A DNA stretch of 64,000 nt from positions 1,364,001-1,428,000 of the forward strand of contig JAWKTZ010000006.1 of the NCBI GenBank assembly GCA_041398845.1. The letters run 5' to 3'. The translations under genes were made by a program, and so were the position numbers. Shown piece after piece: positions 46,370 to 55,474 of this stretch (its first letter is position 1; every line of letters begins with the position of its first letter). The notes under the pieces are model-generated. The model saw nothing but the letters and a program-made list of their open reading frames with translations, had not been told where the DNA came from and did no database searches. The DNA is from Fuerstiella sp041398845 (GTDB lineage: Bacteria; Planctomycetota; Planctomycetia; Planctomycetales; Planctomycetaceae).

Positions 46370-47958
46370 TGGTCGCGCCGAATCCGTTAAACCACCGAAA
46401 TGAGTTCGATCATGTTGAGCCAGGTCTTCGTCTGCCGCTGACATCGGCTCAGACGCGCGGGCTGGCGCTGCTGACGTTCGTGTTTCTGTTCGGACAGTTT
46501 CTGAACAAACCCGTGCATATTGATGATGCCAATTTTCTGACACTGGCTCGGGGAGCGGCAGCGGACATCCGGCGGCCTCATTTGATTCCGATCAACTGGA
46601 TGGGGGAAACCGAACTCGCCTTTGATGTTCTTTCGAATCCTCCGGGAATTGCATGGTGGCTGTTGCCAGTACTGAATCAGCCTCTGTGGGTGCAGCACCT
46701 GTGGATGATGCTGTGGCTGGTGCCGACAGCGTGGGGAACTGTGCAGTTGGGACGAGCGTTCTGCGGCAACGACGGATGGTCGGCGGTGTGGATTCTGCTG
46801 ACCTGTCCGGTGGTGGTCCTTTCTGCTCAGTCGTTGTTGCCCGACCTGCCGCTGCTGGCCTGCACCGTGTTGGGACTGGGAGGTTATGTGAATGATCGCG
46901 GCTCACGATTCGGCTGGGCGTTGATCACAGGCTGTGCCGGTTTGTTTCGGTATTCGGGCTGTCTGGCGATACCGGTATTGCTGTTGCTGGGATGGCGGCG
47001 AGCTGGCTGGCGAGGTGTTTGGGGATGCTGGCCGGCGGTGTTGCCACTGAGTTTGTTGATGGTGCACGACTTTGCCGTTTATGGTCGTTGGCATCTGCTG
47101 GCGATGTTTGCCTTTCAGAACGACGGGCAACACAAATCCCTGGAAATCGCCGGTCATAATCTGGTGGCCGCGATGTGTATGCTTGGTGGGGCGGGTTTGT
47201 TGCCGGTCCTGGTTCAGGGTCGTGAGCGGATTCCCGCAGCAATGATTGGGATGTGGGTTGGGGTGAATGCGGCGTGGCTATCAGAACAGACGGTGTATCA
47301 GGCCATTCCCACGGTGATCTTTGCGGGCTGTGGAGCCGTTGCGTTGTCGCTGGTGATGGAACGTCGATCACGCGATCCGGTTTTGAGTTTATGGGCCGTT
47401 CTGGGAATATTGTTGTTCGGAATCTCGCGTTTCGCAGCGACTCGTTACTGGGTTCCGTTCCTTCCCGCGTTTGTGTTGCTGGGTCTGCGTTTTCGCGGGG
47501 ATGACAGGTCAATCAACCTTGCCATTGCTGCCAATCTGTTGTTGTCGACGACGCTGGCGATCGATGACTACGAGTTCGCGTGCAGTCAGCGGGCGGCGGC
47601 GCTGGCAGTAGCGGACATTGGCCAACAGGGTGAGTTCACCGGGCACTGGGGGTGGCAGCATTATCTGGAATCACGCGGCTGGTCACCCATGGAACGCAAC
47701 GCTGCTCCCACCGACTGGCTGGCTCGTTCTGCGGTTGCAGATCCTCAGACGATCGCGGGTCGCGTGCGACTGAATACGGTGGCAACGTTGGTTCTGGAGG
47801 ACACCTGGCCGGGGCCTCGCAGCCATGCTCTGACAGCGCGAGCGGCGTACCACGGCGGTGGCAAAGGCATGTACGCTCCCTGGAGTTTTTCGAACGAGCC
47901 GTATGACACAGTGACGCTGCAGCGAGTGGTTGCTGCGCGCCCGGAGTCGACACCGTGA
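46369..47958 (+). CDS. GT-C-like multi-pass membrane protein, GT39/ArnT type
   Basis: The 529-residue protein has about ten hydrophobic segments. The first periplasmic loop has HIDDANFLTLARGAAADIRR, resembling the acidic motif of GT-C polyprenyl-phosphate sugar transferases such as PMT and ArnT, and NWMGETELAFDVLSNPPG follows. These enzymes move a sugar from a lipid carrier to an acceptor outside the cytoplasm. ATG 46369 overlaps the preceding stop (TGATG); the end overlaps the next GTG (GTGA). Donor and acceptor are unknown. Confidence 0.8.
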   Translation: MVAPNPLNHRNEFDHVEPGLRLPLTSAQTRGLALLTFVFLFGQFLNKPVHIDDANFLTLARGAAADIRRPHLIPINWMGETELAFDVLSNPPGIAWWLLPVLNQPLWVQHLWMMLWLVPTAWGTVQLGRAFCGNDGWSAVWILLTCPVVVLSAQSLLPDLPLLACTVLGLGGYVNDRGSRFGWALITGCAGLFRYSGCLAIPVLLLLGWRRAGWRGVWGCWPAVLPLSLLMVHDFAVYGRWHLLAMFAFQNDGQHKSLEIAGHNLVAAMCMLGGAGLLPVLVQGRERIPAAMIGMWVGVNAAWLSEQTVYQAIPTVIFAGCGAVALSLVMERRSRDPVLSLWAVLGILLFGISRFAATRYWVPFLPAFVLLGLRFRGDDRSINLAIAANLLLSTTLAIDDYEFACSQRAAALAVADIGQQGEFTGHWGWQHYLESRGWSPMERNAAPTDWLARSAVADPQTIAGRVRLNTVATLVLEDTWPGPRSHALTARAAYHGGGKGMYAPWSFSNEPYDTVTLQRVVAARPESTP

Positions 47959-49742
47959 CTGCGCCCTGCGACGCTGTTGTTTCTGAAAATCGCCCTGGGC
48001 GTCTGCTGGCTAAGTGGTCGGGAGAACTGACCATCGGTGTTGTGGCCGGGGTGAGCTTTCTGGCGGTGTGGCCGTTGGGCGAGTATGCCATTCTGGATGA
48101 CTGGGCCTTTGTGAAGTCGTTGCAGCATCTGCATGAGCGTGGTGAACTGGTTGTGCTGGACTGGAACCCGATGTCTCTCACCGGCCATCTGCTGTGGGGG
48201 TTGTTGTTTACGAAGTGCCTCGGGTTTTCGTTTTTCGTGACGAAGCTGTCGGCGTTCGTTGCCGGGGTGATTTTGGTTTTGATCGTTTATTGGATGTGCC
48301 GCCGGATGCACGTTTCGGTCGGGTTGTCGCTAACTGCTGCTTTGGGGTTGTGGCTGAATCCGTTGTTCCTGCCGCATTGCTTCATGTATATGACGGACGT
48401 CACGAGTCTGTTGTGGCAGTGGCTATCCGTGGTTTGCCTCCTGCAGGGACTTTCCGGTGAGAATCGACGTGCCCGTACCTTCCTCGTCGCCGGTTCAGGA
48501 TTGTGGGCGCTCGCGTTTCTGACTCGCCAGCATGGCATCGTGGTGCCGCTGGCATTCGTCGCCTGGTTGTTTTTATTTCATAGAGCACGGTTCTGGTCGC
48601 ATGTTCCGTTGTATGCGTGTTTACCGGGGGCGTGGCTGGCAATGAATGGTTTGCTGTGGCACCGCATGAATCAGGCCTTCAATACGTCGTCAGACCTGGT
48701 GTGGGAATTTCTGAGCGATCCGCCGTGGAGCGAACTCCCGTATATCTTCTTCAGTTATGCAGTGTACATCGGCCTGTTTGCTCTCCCGGTGATGGCGTCA
48801 GTTCGCTGGAGTGACCTGCGGCGGCTGTCCGGTCGCAGAATGGCTCTTGTGGCCGCAGCGATCTGGCTGGGCGTGTTCCTGTTCGTCCAGTATTCGATGC
48901 GCGGTCTATCGTTTCCCTACATCCGCAATGTTGTGACGAACTGGGGATTGTTTCAGCCGCACGAGTTTGTGGTTGGGGATCGCCTGCGGCTGTGGGATCC
49001 TGGCTGGGGCATCACTGTTGGAGCCTCAGGAATCGTAGCCGCCCTGTCGCTGCTGGCGGCGGTGTTGGCGGTGCGAAGTTCATCCGAAACGACCTCGACA
49101 CCCTCGGGCAGTGTTCCCTCGCCACCATGGATGCCATTCCTGCTGCTGTTGTTCGTGGCTCAAATTGGCTACGTGATGGCAACTTCTCCGATTCTGTATG
49201 ATCGGCACCTGCTGTTGCTGGCGCCCACGGTCCTGATTCTCGCGGCCAGCCATGTGCGCCGCTGTCGACCGATGGCCGCCGTGGCGCTGCTCATCGGGTA
49301 TGGTGCGTATGGGATCGTCGGAACTCACGACATTCACGCCGTTTCGCGAGTCGTGTTTCTGGAAGGCGAGCGTTTGCTGGCGTCCGGCATTCCTTCCCGC
49401 CACGTCGATGCGGGATACGCGTTTGACGGCTGGCATATGTACGAAGAATCACAGGCTGTTCAGCCGGCTCCTGCGATCCGTTTGCCGCCCTGGTGGCCGT
49501 CAGATCGGAAGACTGCCTCCACAGACCTCAGGCAACCCTGGTGGATCTATCATCTTGTGACAACGATTCAGCCGGACTATGTTGTTGGCGTTTCTGCCGG
49601 ACTTCCCAGCCGCATGTTTCCCGGTGCCGACCCGTTTCAACGTCAGCCGGCGAAGACTTCGTTCCGGACCTTTTGGCCGTGGCGACGACAGAGCGTCTTT
49701 GTGTTTCAACGCCATTCCACGCCTGAACGACCCTCACCCTGA
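47955..49742 (+). CDS. GT-C-like multi-pass membrane protein
   Basis: The 595-residue protein has an N-terminal membrane helix followed by a loop with YAILDDWAFVKSLQHL, the acidic pair expected in GT-C glycosyltransferases, and about ten more hydrophobic segments. The C-terminal 170 residues are soluble and include DAGYAFDGWHMYEES and YVVGVSAGLPS. GTG 47955 overlaps the upstream stop by four bases (GTGA). Architecture parallels the preceding gene, so the pair may act on one substrate or be ancient duplicates. Confidence 0.8.
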   Translation: MTAPCDAVVSENRPGRLLAKWSGELTIGVVAGVSFLAVWPLGEYAILDDWAFVKSLQHLHERGELVVLDWNPMSLTGHLLWGLLFTKCLGFSFFVTKLSAFVAGVILVLIVYWMCRRMHVSVGLSLTAALGLWLNPLFLPHCFMYMTDVTSLLWQWLSVVCLLQGLSGENRRARTFLVAGSGLWALAFLTRQHGIVVPLAFVAWLFLFHRARFWSHVPLYACLPGAWLAMNGLLWHRMNQAFNTSSDLVWEFLSDPPWSELPYIFFSYAVYIGLFALPVMASVRWSDLRRLSGRRMALVAAAIWLGVFLFVQYSMRGLSFPYIRNVVTNWGLFQPHEFVVGDRLRLWDPGWGITVGASGIVAALSLLAAVLAVRSSSETTSTPSGSVPSPPWMPFLLLLFVAQIGYVMATSPILYDRHLLLLAPTVLILAASHVRRCRPMAAVALLIGYGAYGIVGTHDIHAVSRVVFLEGERLLASGIPSRHVDAGYAFDGWHMYEESQAVQPAPAIRLPPWWPSDRKTASTDLRQPWWIYHLVTTIQPDYVVGVSAGLPSRMFPGADPFQRQPAKTSFRTFWPWRRQSVFVFQRHSTPERPSP

Positions 49743-50069
49743 AGACCTTCGGCGAATCTCCAGCCGGTCGGGTCCAGGAACCAAAATGATTCGATGCCAG
49801 CCGACACCATCGCGGAATGAGTCGTCGCGTAGCTTTTTGCGGACGACTGCTGGCGTTGCCAGCATTGCGTTTTCGCAGAGACTACTGCTCCGGGCGTCCG
49901 GTGATGTTGCCGCCGGTTCCGGTCAGCACAGAAACCCGTTCGCTCTTTGTCCGTACACTGCGGCACCGTCGACGGTTTGCATCCGGGACGCCGACGCGGT
50001 ATGACTTGAAGCTTTGGCCCCTGTGCGCCCCCCCTGGGTGGCTGCGACAGACTCTGCTGGAACGATTCC
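49743..50069. other. 327-bp gap without a supported gene
   Basis: Short frames exist on both strands but none has a ribosome-binding site with a recognisable product. No hairpin followed by a T run was found. A promoter for the rhomboid-like gene is expected here. Confidence 0.4.
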
Positions 50070-50870
50070 GTGATCCGTTATCTTGAACGCCACTTCGGAC
50101 GCTTTGCGGTCCCGTTTGTCACTCAGATTCTGATCGCCGGACAGATTCTGACTTACATGGCGACTCAGCGCGATCCTCAGTTGTTCGAACGCATGCTGCT
50201 GATTCCGGCCAAAGTCATGGACGGCGAAGCCTTTCGTCTGCTGACATTCGCCTTCATGCCTCCAGGCAGCATCGCTATCTGGGCGTTTTTCTTCTGGTAC
50301 CTGTTTTATATCATGGGCACAGCGCTGGAAGCTTATTGGGGCACGTTTCGCTTTAACCTGTTTCTGCTGATCGGTTACGTGGCGACGGTCGCGGCGGCGT
50401 TTGTGAACCCGGACGGTGCGGTAACCAACTGGTTTATTCAGGGCACCGTGTTTCTGGCTTTTGCTCATCTGAATCCCAATTTTACTCTGAGCATCTTCTT
50501 TATTCTGCCGGTTCGCATCAAGTGGCTCGCCATGTTCACATGGATCGCCTTTGGCTGGTCGTTTCTGACGGGAACCTGGTCGGTTCGACTGGCAATCGCA
50601 GCGTCGGTGCTGAACTTTTTTGTTTTCTTCGGCGGCGATGTGTGGTATCGGATTGTTCATGGACAACGCCATATGCTCGGTCAGGCCCGACGCTTTGCTG
50701 TCAGCCGACCGCCCGAATACTTTCACAAGTGCGCCGTCTGCGGCATCACCGACACCAGCCATCCTCAGACGGAATTCCGCTACTGCAGCCGATGCAGCGG
50801 TGATCTGGGCTACTGTCCGGAGCACCTGCGCGACCACGAACACGTGACGAATGATGACATGCAGATGTGA
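50070..50870 (+). CDS. rhomboid-like membrane protein with C-terminal zinc ribbon
   Basis: The 266-residue protein has about six membrane segments arranged as in rhomboid-type proteins (RLLTFAFMPPG, MGTALEAYWGTFRFNLFLLI), but the GxSG catalytic serine motif is not seen in the expected helix (NWFIQGTVFLAFAHLNPN), so it is probably not a protease. Residues 215-262 form a cytoplasmic or exposed metal site with CAVCG, CSRCSG and CPEHL. GTG 50070 is the only start before the first helix. Function is unknown. Confidence 0.8.
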   Translation: MIRYLERHFGRFAVPFVTQILIAGQILTYMATQRDPQLFERMLLIPAKVMDGEAFRLLTFAFMPPGSIAIWAFFFWYLFYIMGTALEAYWGTFRFNLFLLIGYVATVAAAFVNPDGAVTNWFIQGTVFLAFAHLNPNFTLSIFFILPVRIKWLAMFTWIAFGWSFLTGTWSVRLAIAASVLNFFVFFGGDVWYRIVHGQRHMLGQARRFAVSRPPEYFHKCAVCGITDTSHPQTEFRYCSRCSGDLGYCPEHLRDHEHVTNDDMQM

Positions 50871-50878
50871 CGTGTTCT

Positions 50879-53800
50879 TCAGAAAGCGCGATACAGTCCA
50901 AACCAGAAGGATCCCGTGCTGTTTGTGAGTGAATAACCATATTCCGTCCGCACTGTCAGGTTCTCAACGAAGCTCAGCAACGGCAACTGAAAGTACAGAC
51001 CGGCACCGATGGCATGATCGACTTTTCCCTGAGGTTCGCCAAGCAGATACGAGCGTCCCACGTCATAGAAGAAGGATCCGTCAACGGAGTGCAAAGCCGC
51101 CGCATTGTCCAGCACTTCATAGTCCAGCTCACCACTGAGCGGAAACCGCCATTCGGCCGACGTCAGCCAGAACGCGTTGCCTTCTGTGGCTGTGGCATTG
51201 CGACCACGAAACCGTCCCGGGCCGCCAAAGCGAAAATGTTCGCCCGCATCATCCCAGCCATAGCCGCCGGCAAGGCGAGCTGCGAGTTTGGTTTTCGCCA
51301 GCCATCCGTCCGCCGCATCGAGTCTCTGAACCGCACCAATCTGGCCGGACAATCGGTCGTACGCGGCTCCGTCGCCGAAGGCCTGAAATCCGTGTTCGTA
51401 GTTGGCATCCAGTCGTAGACCTCGATTCGGATCCCAATACGGCATCTGAGAATCCACATGGACGTCGATTCCCAGTGCTCGCACATCATCATATTGCTGT
51501 ACGTCCGGATTGTTCGACTTCGTGTTGTCCTGGTCCGGAAAGAAGTTGTCGCCGATGCGAGCATAGAAATCCACATAGCTCAGGTTGGGATACACAAAAC
51601 TGGTGGTGTAGTTGTTGACTTTTCGCAGCGCGAATCGGGCCTGATGTCCCGGATCATTGGCGACGGTTGACAACAGAGCATATTCGTAGCGTCCCAGCAT
51701 CTGCCAGTTGGCGGCCGGCAGGTTGTAGATGATCGCGTCCACGCCCGCCGAAAGATGATCATCGTTGCGGGTGGCCGTTGCCGCCGTGTAGGCAATGAAC
51801 GGAGAAATCCGGTAGTGGCTGGACGCAATCAACGAAGCTCGCAGTCCCATGCGTCCGTCGGAATCCACTCCGAAGCCACCCACCAATCCCTGCTTCTGCC
51901 ATGGCTGCATCAGCGACGATTCATCCAGCGGCGAATAGATCGGGCTCCAGCGGACATCGCATTCGGGTCGCCAGCGATTGTTGTAGGGATTCGAATCGAT
52001 CACGGCACCGTCCGGATCGACGATGATCTGATCGGGTTTGTGTTCGGAGACAACCGTCACCAGCCAGTCGTCCGGCGCAAGCCGCCGAACGACGGTGCCG
52101 TCGGCCGGCTGCAACGATGTGGTTTCAGACAGTGTCGCAAGGCGAAACGGACGGTCGCCGTCATCGAAAGAGAACTCAACGTCAACCGGCTCACTGGCGA
52201 TACCATGTTGAGTCACCCGGACCTGAGTGCGATAGCCATCGGAGATTTTCGTGATGGCCACGTTGTTCAGTCTCCAGTCCGAATCGTGGCTGCCGTGCAG
52301 CCATGTTTCAAAAAAGGTCTGCCAGCTTTCACCCGTGAAATCTTCCAGTTCTCGCTGATAATCGGCCGCCGTCAGAATGTCGAATCGATAGCGACTGTAA
52401 ACCAGCTTCATGAACTCAAAAAAACGGTCTCGACCCATTCGCTGCTGAATCATTCCCGTGACTCGCGCACCACGGTCATAGACAACCGACATCAGATTGT
52501 GCAGGTGTCCCAGATCGTCGAGTGATTCCAGAGCAGCCGCGCGGCCGCCACGGCCGCGATAGTTTTCGTATCCGCTGTGAACGAAGCTGCGGTATCGCAG
52601 ATTCGGAAACTGAAACGGACCGTAGCCGGGCAGGTCCAGCAGAGCGGCATCTTTGCCGTATTTGTCTTCCATCCGAACCTGAGTCAGCCAGGTCACCAGA
52701 CCTTCATCCATCCATGGTTCATGATAGCCATCTGTTCCGACCGCCGAATACCACCATTGATGACAGATTTCATGGCTGACCAGATGGTCAACGTAGCGGG
52801 CGGCCATGGCGGGCAGGTCCATGATTCGCTGATCAATCATCACCAGCCCGGATGATTCGTTGCCGTTCCACCCAAAGTGGGATTCGACGATCTCCAGCTC
52901 ACGGTAAGCATACGGCCCGAACCATTCGGCAAAGGTCAGAAGCGATTCTTCCGCCGCCTTCAGCAGTGTCGCAGCGTGCGTCCGGTCGTCCGGCAGATAC
53001 AACACCCGGATGGGAATGCCGTTGGCTTCGGACGTCAGTTCGTGAAATCGCGGACTGGCCACGATGGTGAAATCTCGCAGTCCATCGCCATGAATCTGCA
53101 GTGTCTGCCAACCACCGGCGTCCGTGGATGCAGCGACAATGTGTCCTCCGGTCGCCACACGATGATCTGCGGGCAGCCGCAACGTGACGTCGTAACGCCC
53201 CGCTTCGTTGTACCACGGCTGATGCCACGGAATGTACGGCACCGGCTGCCATGAGTCGCCGCGATAAACGGCCAGAACCGGATACCAGTTGAGCAGGTTT
53301 GTGACACCTCTGTATTGGCCCAGTCGGCCCATGATTTGAGGAATGTCAATCCGGTATAGCAAATTGATACTGACCGCTTCGCCGGGCTGCACGGGGCGGG
53401 GCAGGGTGATATGCAGGTGAGTATCGTCGTGCGTGTCGAACGAACACGCCACGGGCTGGCCACTGGACGTGGCCTGAAGCAGATGGAAACGCCGACCCTG
53501 ATAGTCAATACTGTTTTCCGGTTCCAGTCGCAGCGATTCGACCGTGCGTTCGCCCAGCGAAATCATTTCCGGTGACAGCCTGTTGTTGGCCGTTACCTGA
53601 AACACCAGTTCTGATGTGGCGGCCGTGCCGGGATTCGTCCAGCAGACCTGTTGCTGAACGTCGACTCGCCTTTGTTCCGGGAACAGTTCTACGTGCAGCA
53701 CATACTCCGGCAACGCCACCGCGACACACCCACGTCCGTCGACATTGTGGGAATCGATTCGTACCGCAGCGGGTGGCAGCGGATTCTGAACTCGACTGCG

Positions 53801-53938
53801 AATGACTGCGACGCCTGGTGAGACCGATGTCTCGGGAACCATCGCAGGTTCCTGCGCAGTTACACTGGTGATTGTGCTGACAATCACCAGCACAATCAGA
53901 CGCGGCAGCAAGTAATCTGACTGGGGAAACCCGATCAT
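50879..53938 (-). CDS. M1-family metallopeptidase fused to an outer-membrane beta-barrel
   Basis: After a signal peptide (LLPRLIVLVIVSTITSVTAQ) residues 60-590 match M1 aminopeptidases: NWNGNESSGL-like exosite GWNGNESSGLVMID (356-369), zinc motif H389-E390-x2-H393 (VSHEICHQWW) and E412 (MDEGLVTWL), the exact HExxH-x18-E spacing. Residues about 690-1019 alternate short strands typical of a bacterial-surface-antigen (BamA/D15-like) beta-barrel and end in the aromatic SFWFGLYRAF, a classic outer-membrane C-terminal signal. The peptidase would thus be tethered to the outer membrane. ATG 53938 was chosen for the leader; ATG 53968 is also in frame. Confidence 0.85.
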   Translation of the reverse strand: MIGFPQSDYLLPRLIVLVIVSTITSVTAQEPAMVPETSVSPGVAVIRSRVQNPLPPAAVRIDSHNVDGRGCVAVALPEYVLHVELFPEQRRVDVQQQVCWTNPGTAATSELVFQVTANNRLSPEMISLGERTVESLRLEPENSIDYQGRRFHLLQATSSGQPVACSFDTHDDTHLHITLPRPVQPGEAVSINLLYRIDIPQIMGRLGQYRGVTNLLNWYPVLAVYRGDSWQPVPYIPWHQPWYNEAGRYDVTLRLPADHRVATGGHIVAASTDAGGWQTLQIHGDGLRDFTIVASPRFHELTSEANGIPIRVLYLPDDRTHAATLLKAAEESLLTFAEWFGPYAYRELEIVESHFGWNGNESSGLVMIDQRIMDLPAMAARYVDHLVSHEICHQWWYSAVGTDGYHEPWMDEGLVTWLTQVRMEDKYGKDAALLDLPGYGPFQFPNLRYRSFVHSGYENYRGRGGRAAALESLDDLGHLHNLMSVVYDRGARVTGMIQQRMGRDRFFEFMKLVYSRYRFDILTAADYQRELEDFTGESWQTFFETWLHGSHDSDWRLNNVAITKISDGYRTQVRVTQHGIASEPVDVEFSFDDGDRPFRLATLSETTSLQPADGTVVRRLAPDDWLVTVVSEHKPDQIIVDPDGAVIDSNPYNNRWRPECDVRWSPIYSPLDESSLMQPWQKQGLVGGFGVDSDGRMGLRASLIASSHYRISPFIAYTAATATRNDDHLSAGVDAIIYNLPAANWQMLGRYEYALLSTVANDPGHQARFALRKVNNYTTSFVYPNLSYVDFYARIGDNFFPDQDNTKSNNPDVQQYDDVRALGIDVHVDSQMPYWDPNRGLRLDANYEHGFQAFGDGAAYDRLSGQIGAVQRLDAADGWLAKTKLAARLAGGYGWDDAGEHFRFGGPGRFRGRNATATEGNAFWLTSAEWRFPLSGELDYEVLDNAAALHSVDGSFFYDVGRSYLLGEPQGKVDHAIGAGLYFQLPLLSFVENLTVRTEYGYSLTNSTGSFWFGLYRAF

Positions 53939-54475
53939 GCAGAAGTCAGTGTCAATACCTGACCGCATCAGATGCGTCTCGCGTACCGCATCCGTGCGAC
54001 AACTTGTGACAGTCCGTCATCAACGTTCCGCCACAGTGGATTTGTAATGCCGAAGTATCCTGCAAAGCGGCTGGTCTGAGAAGCTGCGTTCCCGCTTTTT
54101 CAGGGCTCGCTGAGCGGGCAACCCGGTTGCCCTCCGATATGTCGCACGGGAGAAGCCGTCGCTTACCAACAATCGACGGCTGTTTCCGAAATCGGCCGGA
54201 TTTCGTGGCAGAAATTGCCGAAACGTCATCTGCCACTTTGCCGGTCCCGGGCCCTTGCGCGAAGTTGGCAGCACAAAGGACGTTGGTATCACAAGGCAGA
54301 AGTGGGATGATGCACGCACCGTGCAGGCACCTTCCGGAAGTGCCAGGCAGTCGCTGGCATCGGCGGCGGCAACTCCCGCCTTCTGCGTGTCCGATTGGCG
54401 AGCGGTCGGACTCAGTCGCTTCCGATTTCGGGTTGCTGGAAAATCGGAATTCTGACTCCGTCCGCTCGCCAGATG
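53939..54475. other. intergenic region rich in hairpins
   Basis: No gene is visible. Hairpins include GGCAAC-CCG-GTTGCC near 54117, GCCGTCG...CGACGGC near 54155-54180, a near-palindrome GGCACCTTCCGGAAGTGCC near 54328, and the large structure at 54396-54471. Confidence 0.5.
54396..54471 (-). repeat. 76-base imperfect hairpin just after the four-repeat gene
   Basis: Outer arms TGGCGAGCGG (54396-54405) and CCGCTCGCCA (54462-54471), then CGGA/TCCG after one mismatch, and an inner 9-bp stem TTCCGATTT (54420-54428) and AAATCGGAA (54441-54449). It begins four bases past the stop codon of the minus-strand gene. No T run follows, so it may stabilise mRNA 3' ends or be a small repeat element. Confidence 0.65.
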
Positions 54476-55225
54476 TCAGCCGTGTTTCTGAAACCCCAGT
54501 TCGGCAGCGATGTGGATCAGACTGCGACAGGTCAGATAATCACTGTCTTCCTCAGCGGCCAGATGCTGTTCGATTGCCTGAGTAAACGCCATCTGTGTGA
54601 GGCAGCGTTCGCCTTCGTCCAGCCATGTGACCGGAACTCCCTGAGCGCTGGTGGGCCGATAGCCGAGTGTCCACAGGATGCTGAGCAGTTCCTCAGACGA
54701 TGCGAACGGTCGACCGGTGTTCTGACGCAGATCCTTCAACGCGTCCAGAAAACAATGTTCGTCTTCGGTCAGGTCCATGATTTCCTGAGGCCCCGGCTCC
54801 GGATTCGACCGTCTCTCGGTGGGCTGTTCCCGACAATCGTTTTCCCGGCGACGACGGTCGACCGGCAGACCGTCTCTGATTGTCGCCGCTTCATCATTCG
54901 CCCGAATATATCCCAGTTCATTCAGTACCGTCAGCAGATGATCGCAGGTCAGAAAGGACGGCTCGGTCCGCTGCCGAAGCAGATTCATGGTCTGAACGAA
55001 GTCACGCGACTGGGCACCAAAGGAACGTCGGCTGTTCTCAGGTCGATGGTAGCCCAGACTCTGAACGACATGCAGGATCTGTTCCGGAGTCGACGTGCGG
55101 CGGCGGTTATCTTTGCGATCCGCACTCAAGGCTCGCATGAGTTCCACGGCCTCAGCGGAATACTCACGCTGGCTTTGAAACGGATTCGCTGGTTGCGGCT
55201 GATTAACAACAGAGCTGGCTGACAT
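54476..55225 (-). CDS. protein of four tandem 35-residue helical repeats, unknown
   Basis: ATG 55225 was chosen (MSASSVVNQP); the frame extends to 55369 with no coding character. Four units share the pattern of a helix, a Ser/Thr-Glu-x-hydrophobic turn and LGY or LGF: TPEQILHVVQSLGYHRP, TCDHLLTVLNELGYIRA, SSEELLSILWTLGYRPT and TCRSLIHIAAELGFQKH, each preceded by a helix such as DFVQTMNLLRQ or CFLDALKDLRQ. There is no signal peptide, so it is probably cytoplasmic. The repeats resemble HTH- or EF-hand-sized helical pairs, but I recognise no family. Function is unknown. Confidence 0.75.
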   Translation of the reverse strand: MSASSVVNQPQPANPFQSQREYSAEAVELMRALSADRKDNRRRTSTPEQILHVVQSLGYHRPENSRRSFGAQSRDFVQTMNLLRQRTEPSFLTCDHLLTVLNELGYIRANDEAATIRDGLPVDRRRRENDCREQPTERRSNPEPGPQEIMDLTEDEHCFLDALKDLRQNTGRPFASSEELLSILWTLGYRPTSAQGVPVTWLDEGERCLTQMAFTQAIEQHLAAEEDSDYLTCRSLIHIAAELGFQKHG

Positions 55226-55474
55226 TGTCCAGGTCCCGAAAAACGACAGGCGATTCGGCACGGTCGATTCAGCGTGCCGAATGGACAGTAGGTCAGAAAC
55301 CGGACGCTGGTCAGGCAATTGTCGGGCAAACCTCGCTGACCGGTCCACATTACCGGCTGCTGTGCTCACGGTACGGCCTGCAACAGGACCATCAGTTTCG
55401 CACTTTGTACCAGCGTGTGGTGCATGGAAAACACATGTTGCCGTTTTGCAACATGGCCTCCTACCGCAGGTCGC

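Noticed and set aside
49817..50086. An 89-codon plus-strand frame before the rhomboid-like gene
   Set aside because: Arg/Leu/Pro-rich, no ribosome-binding site and overlapping the start of a supported gene.
51755..52525. A 256-codon plus-strand frame opposite the M1 peptidase-barrel gene
   Set aside because: Antisense shadow; no family motif.
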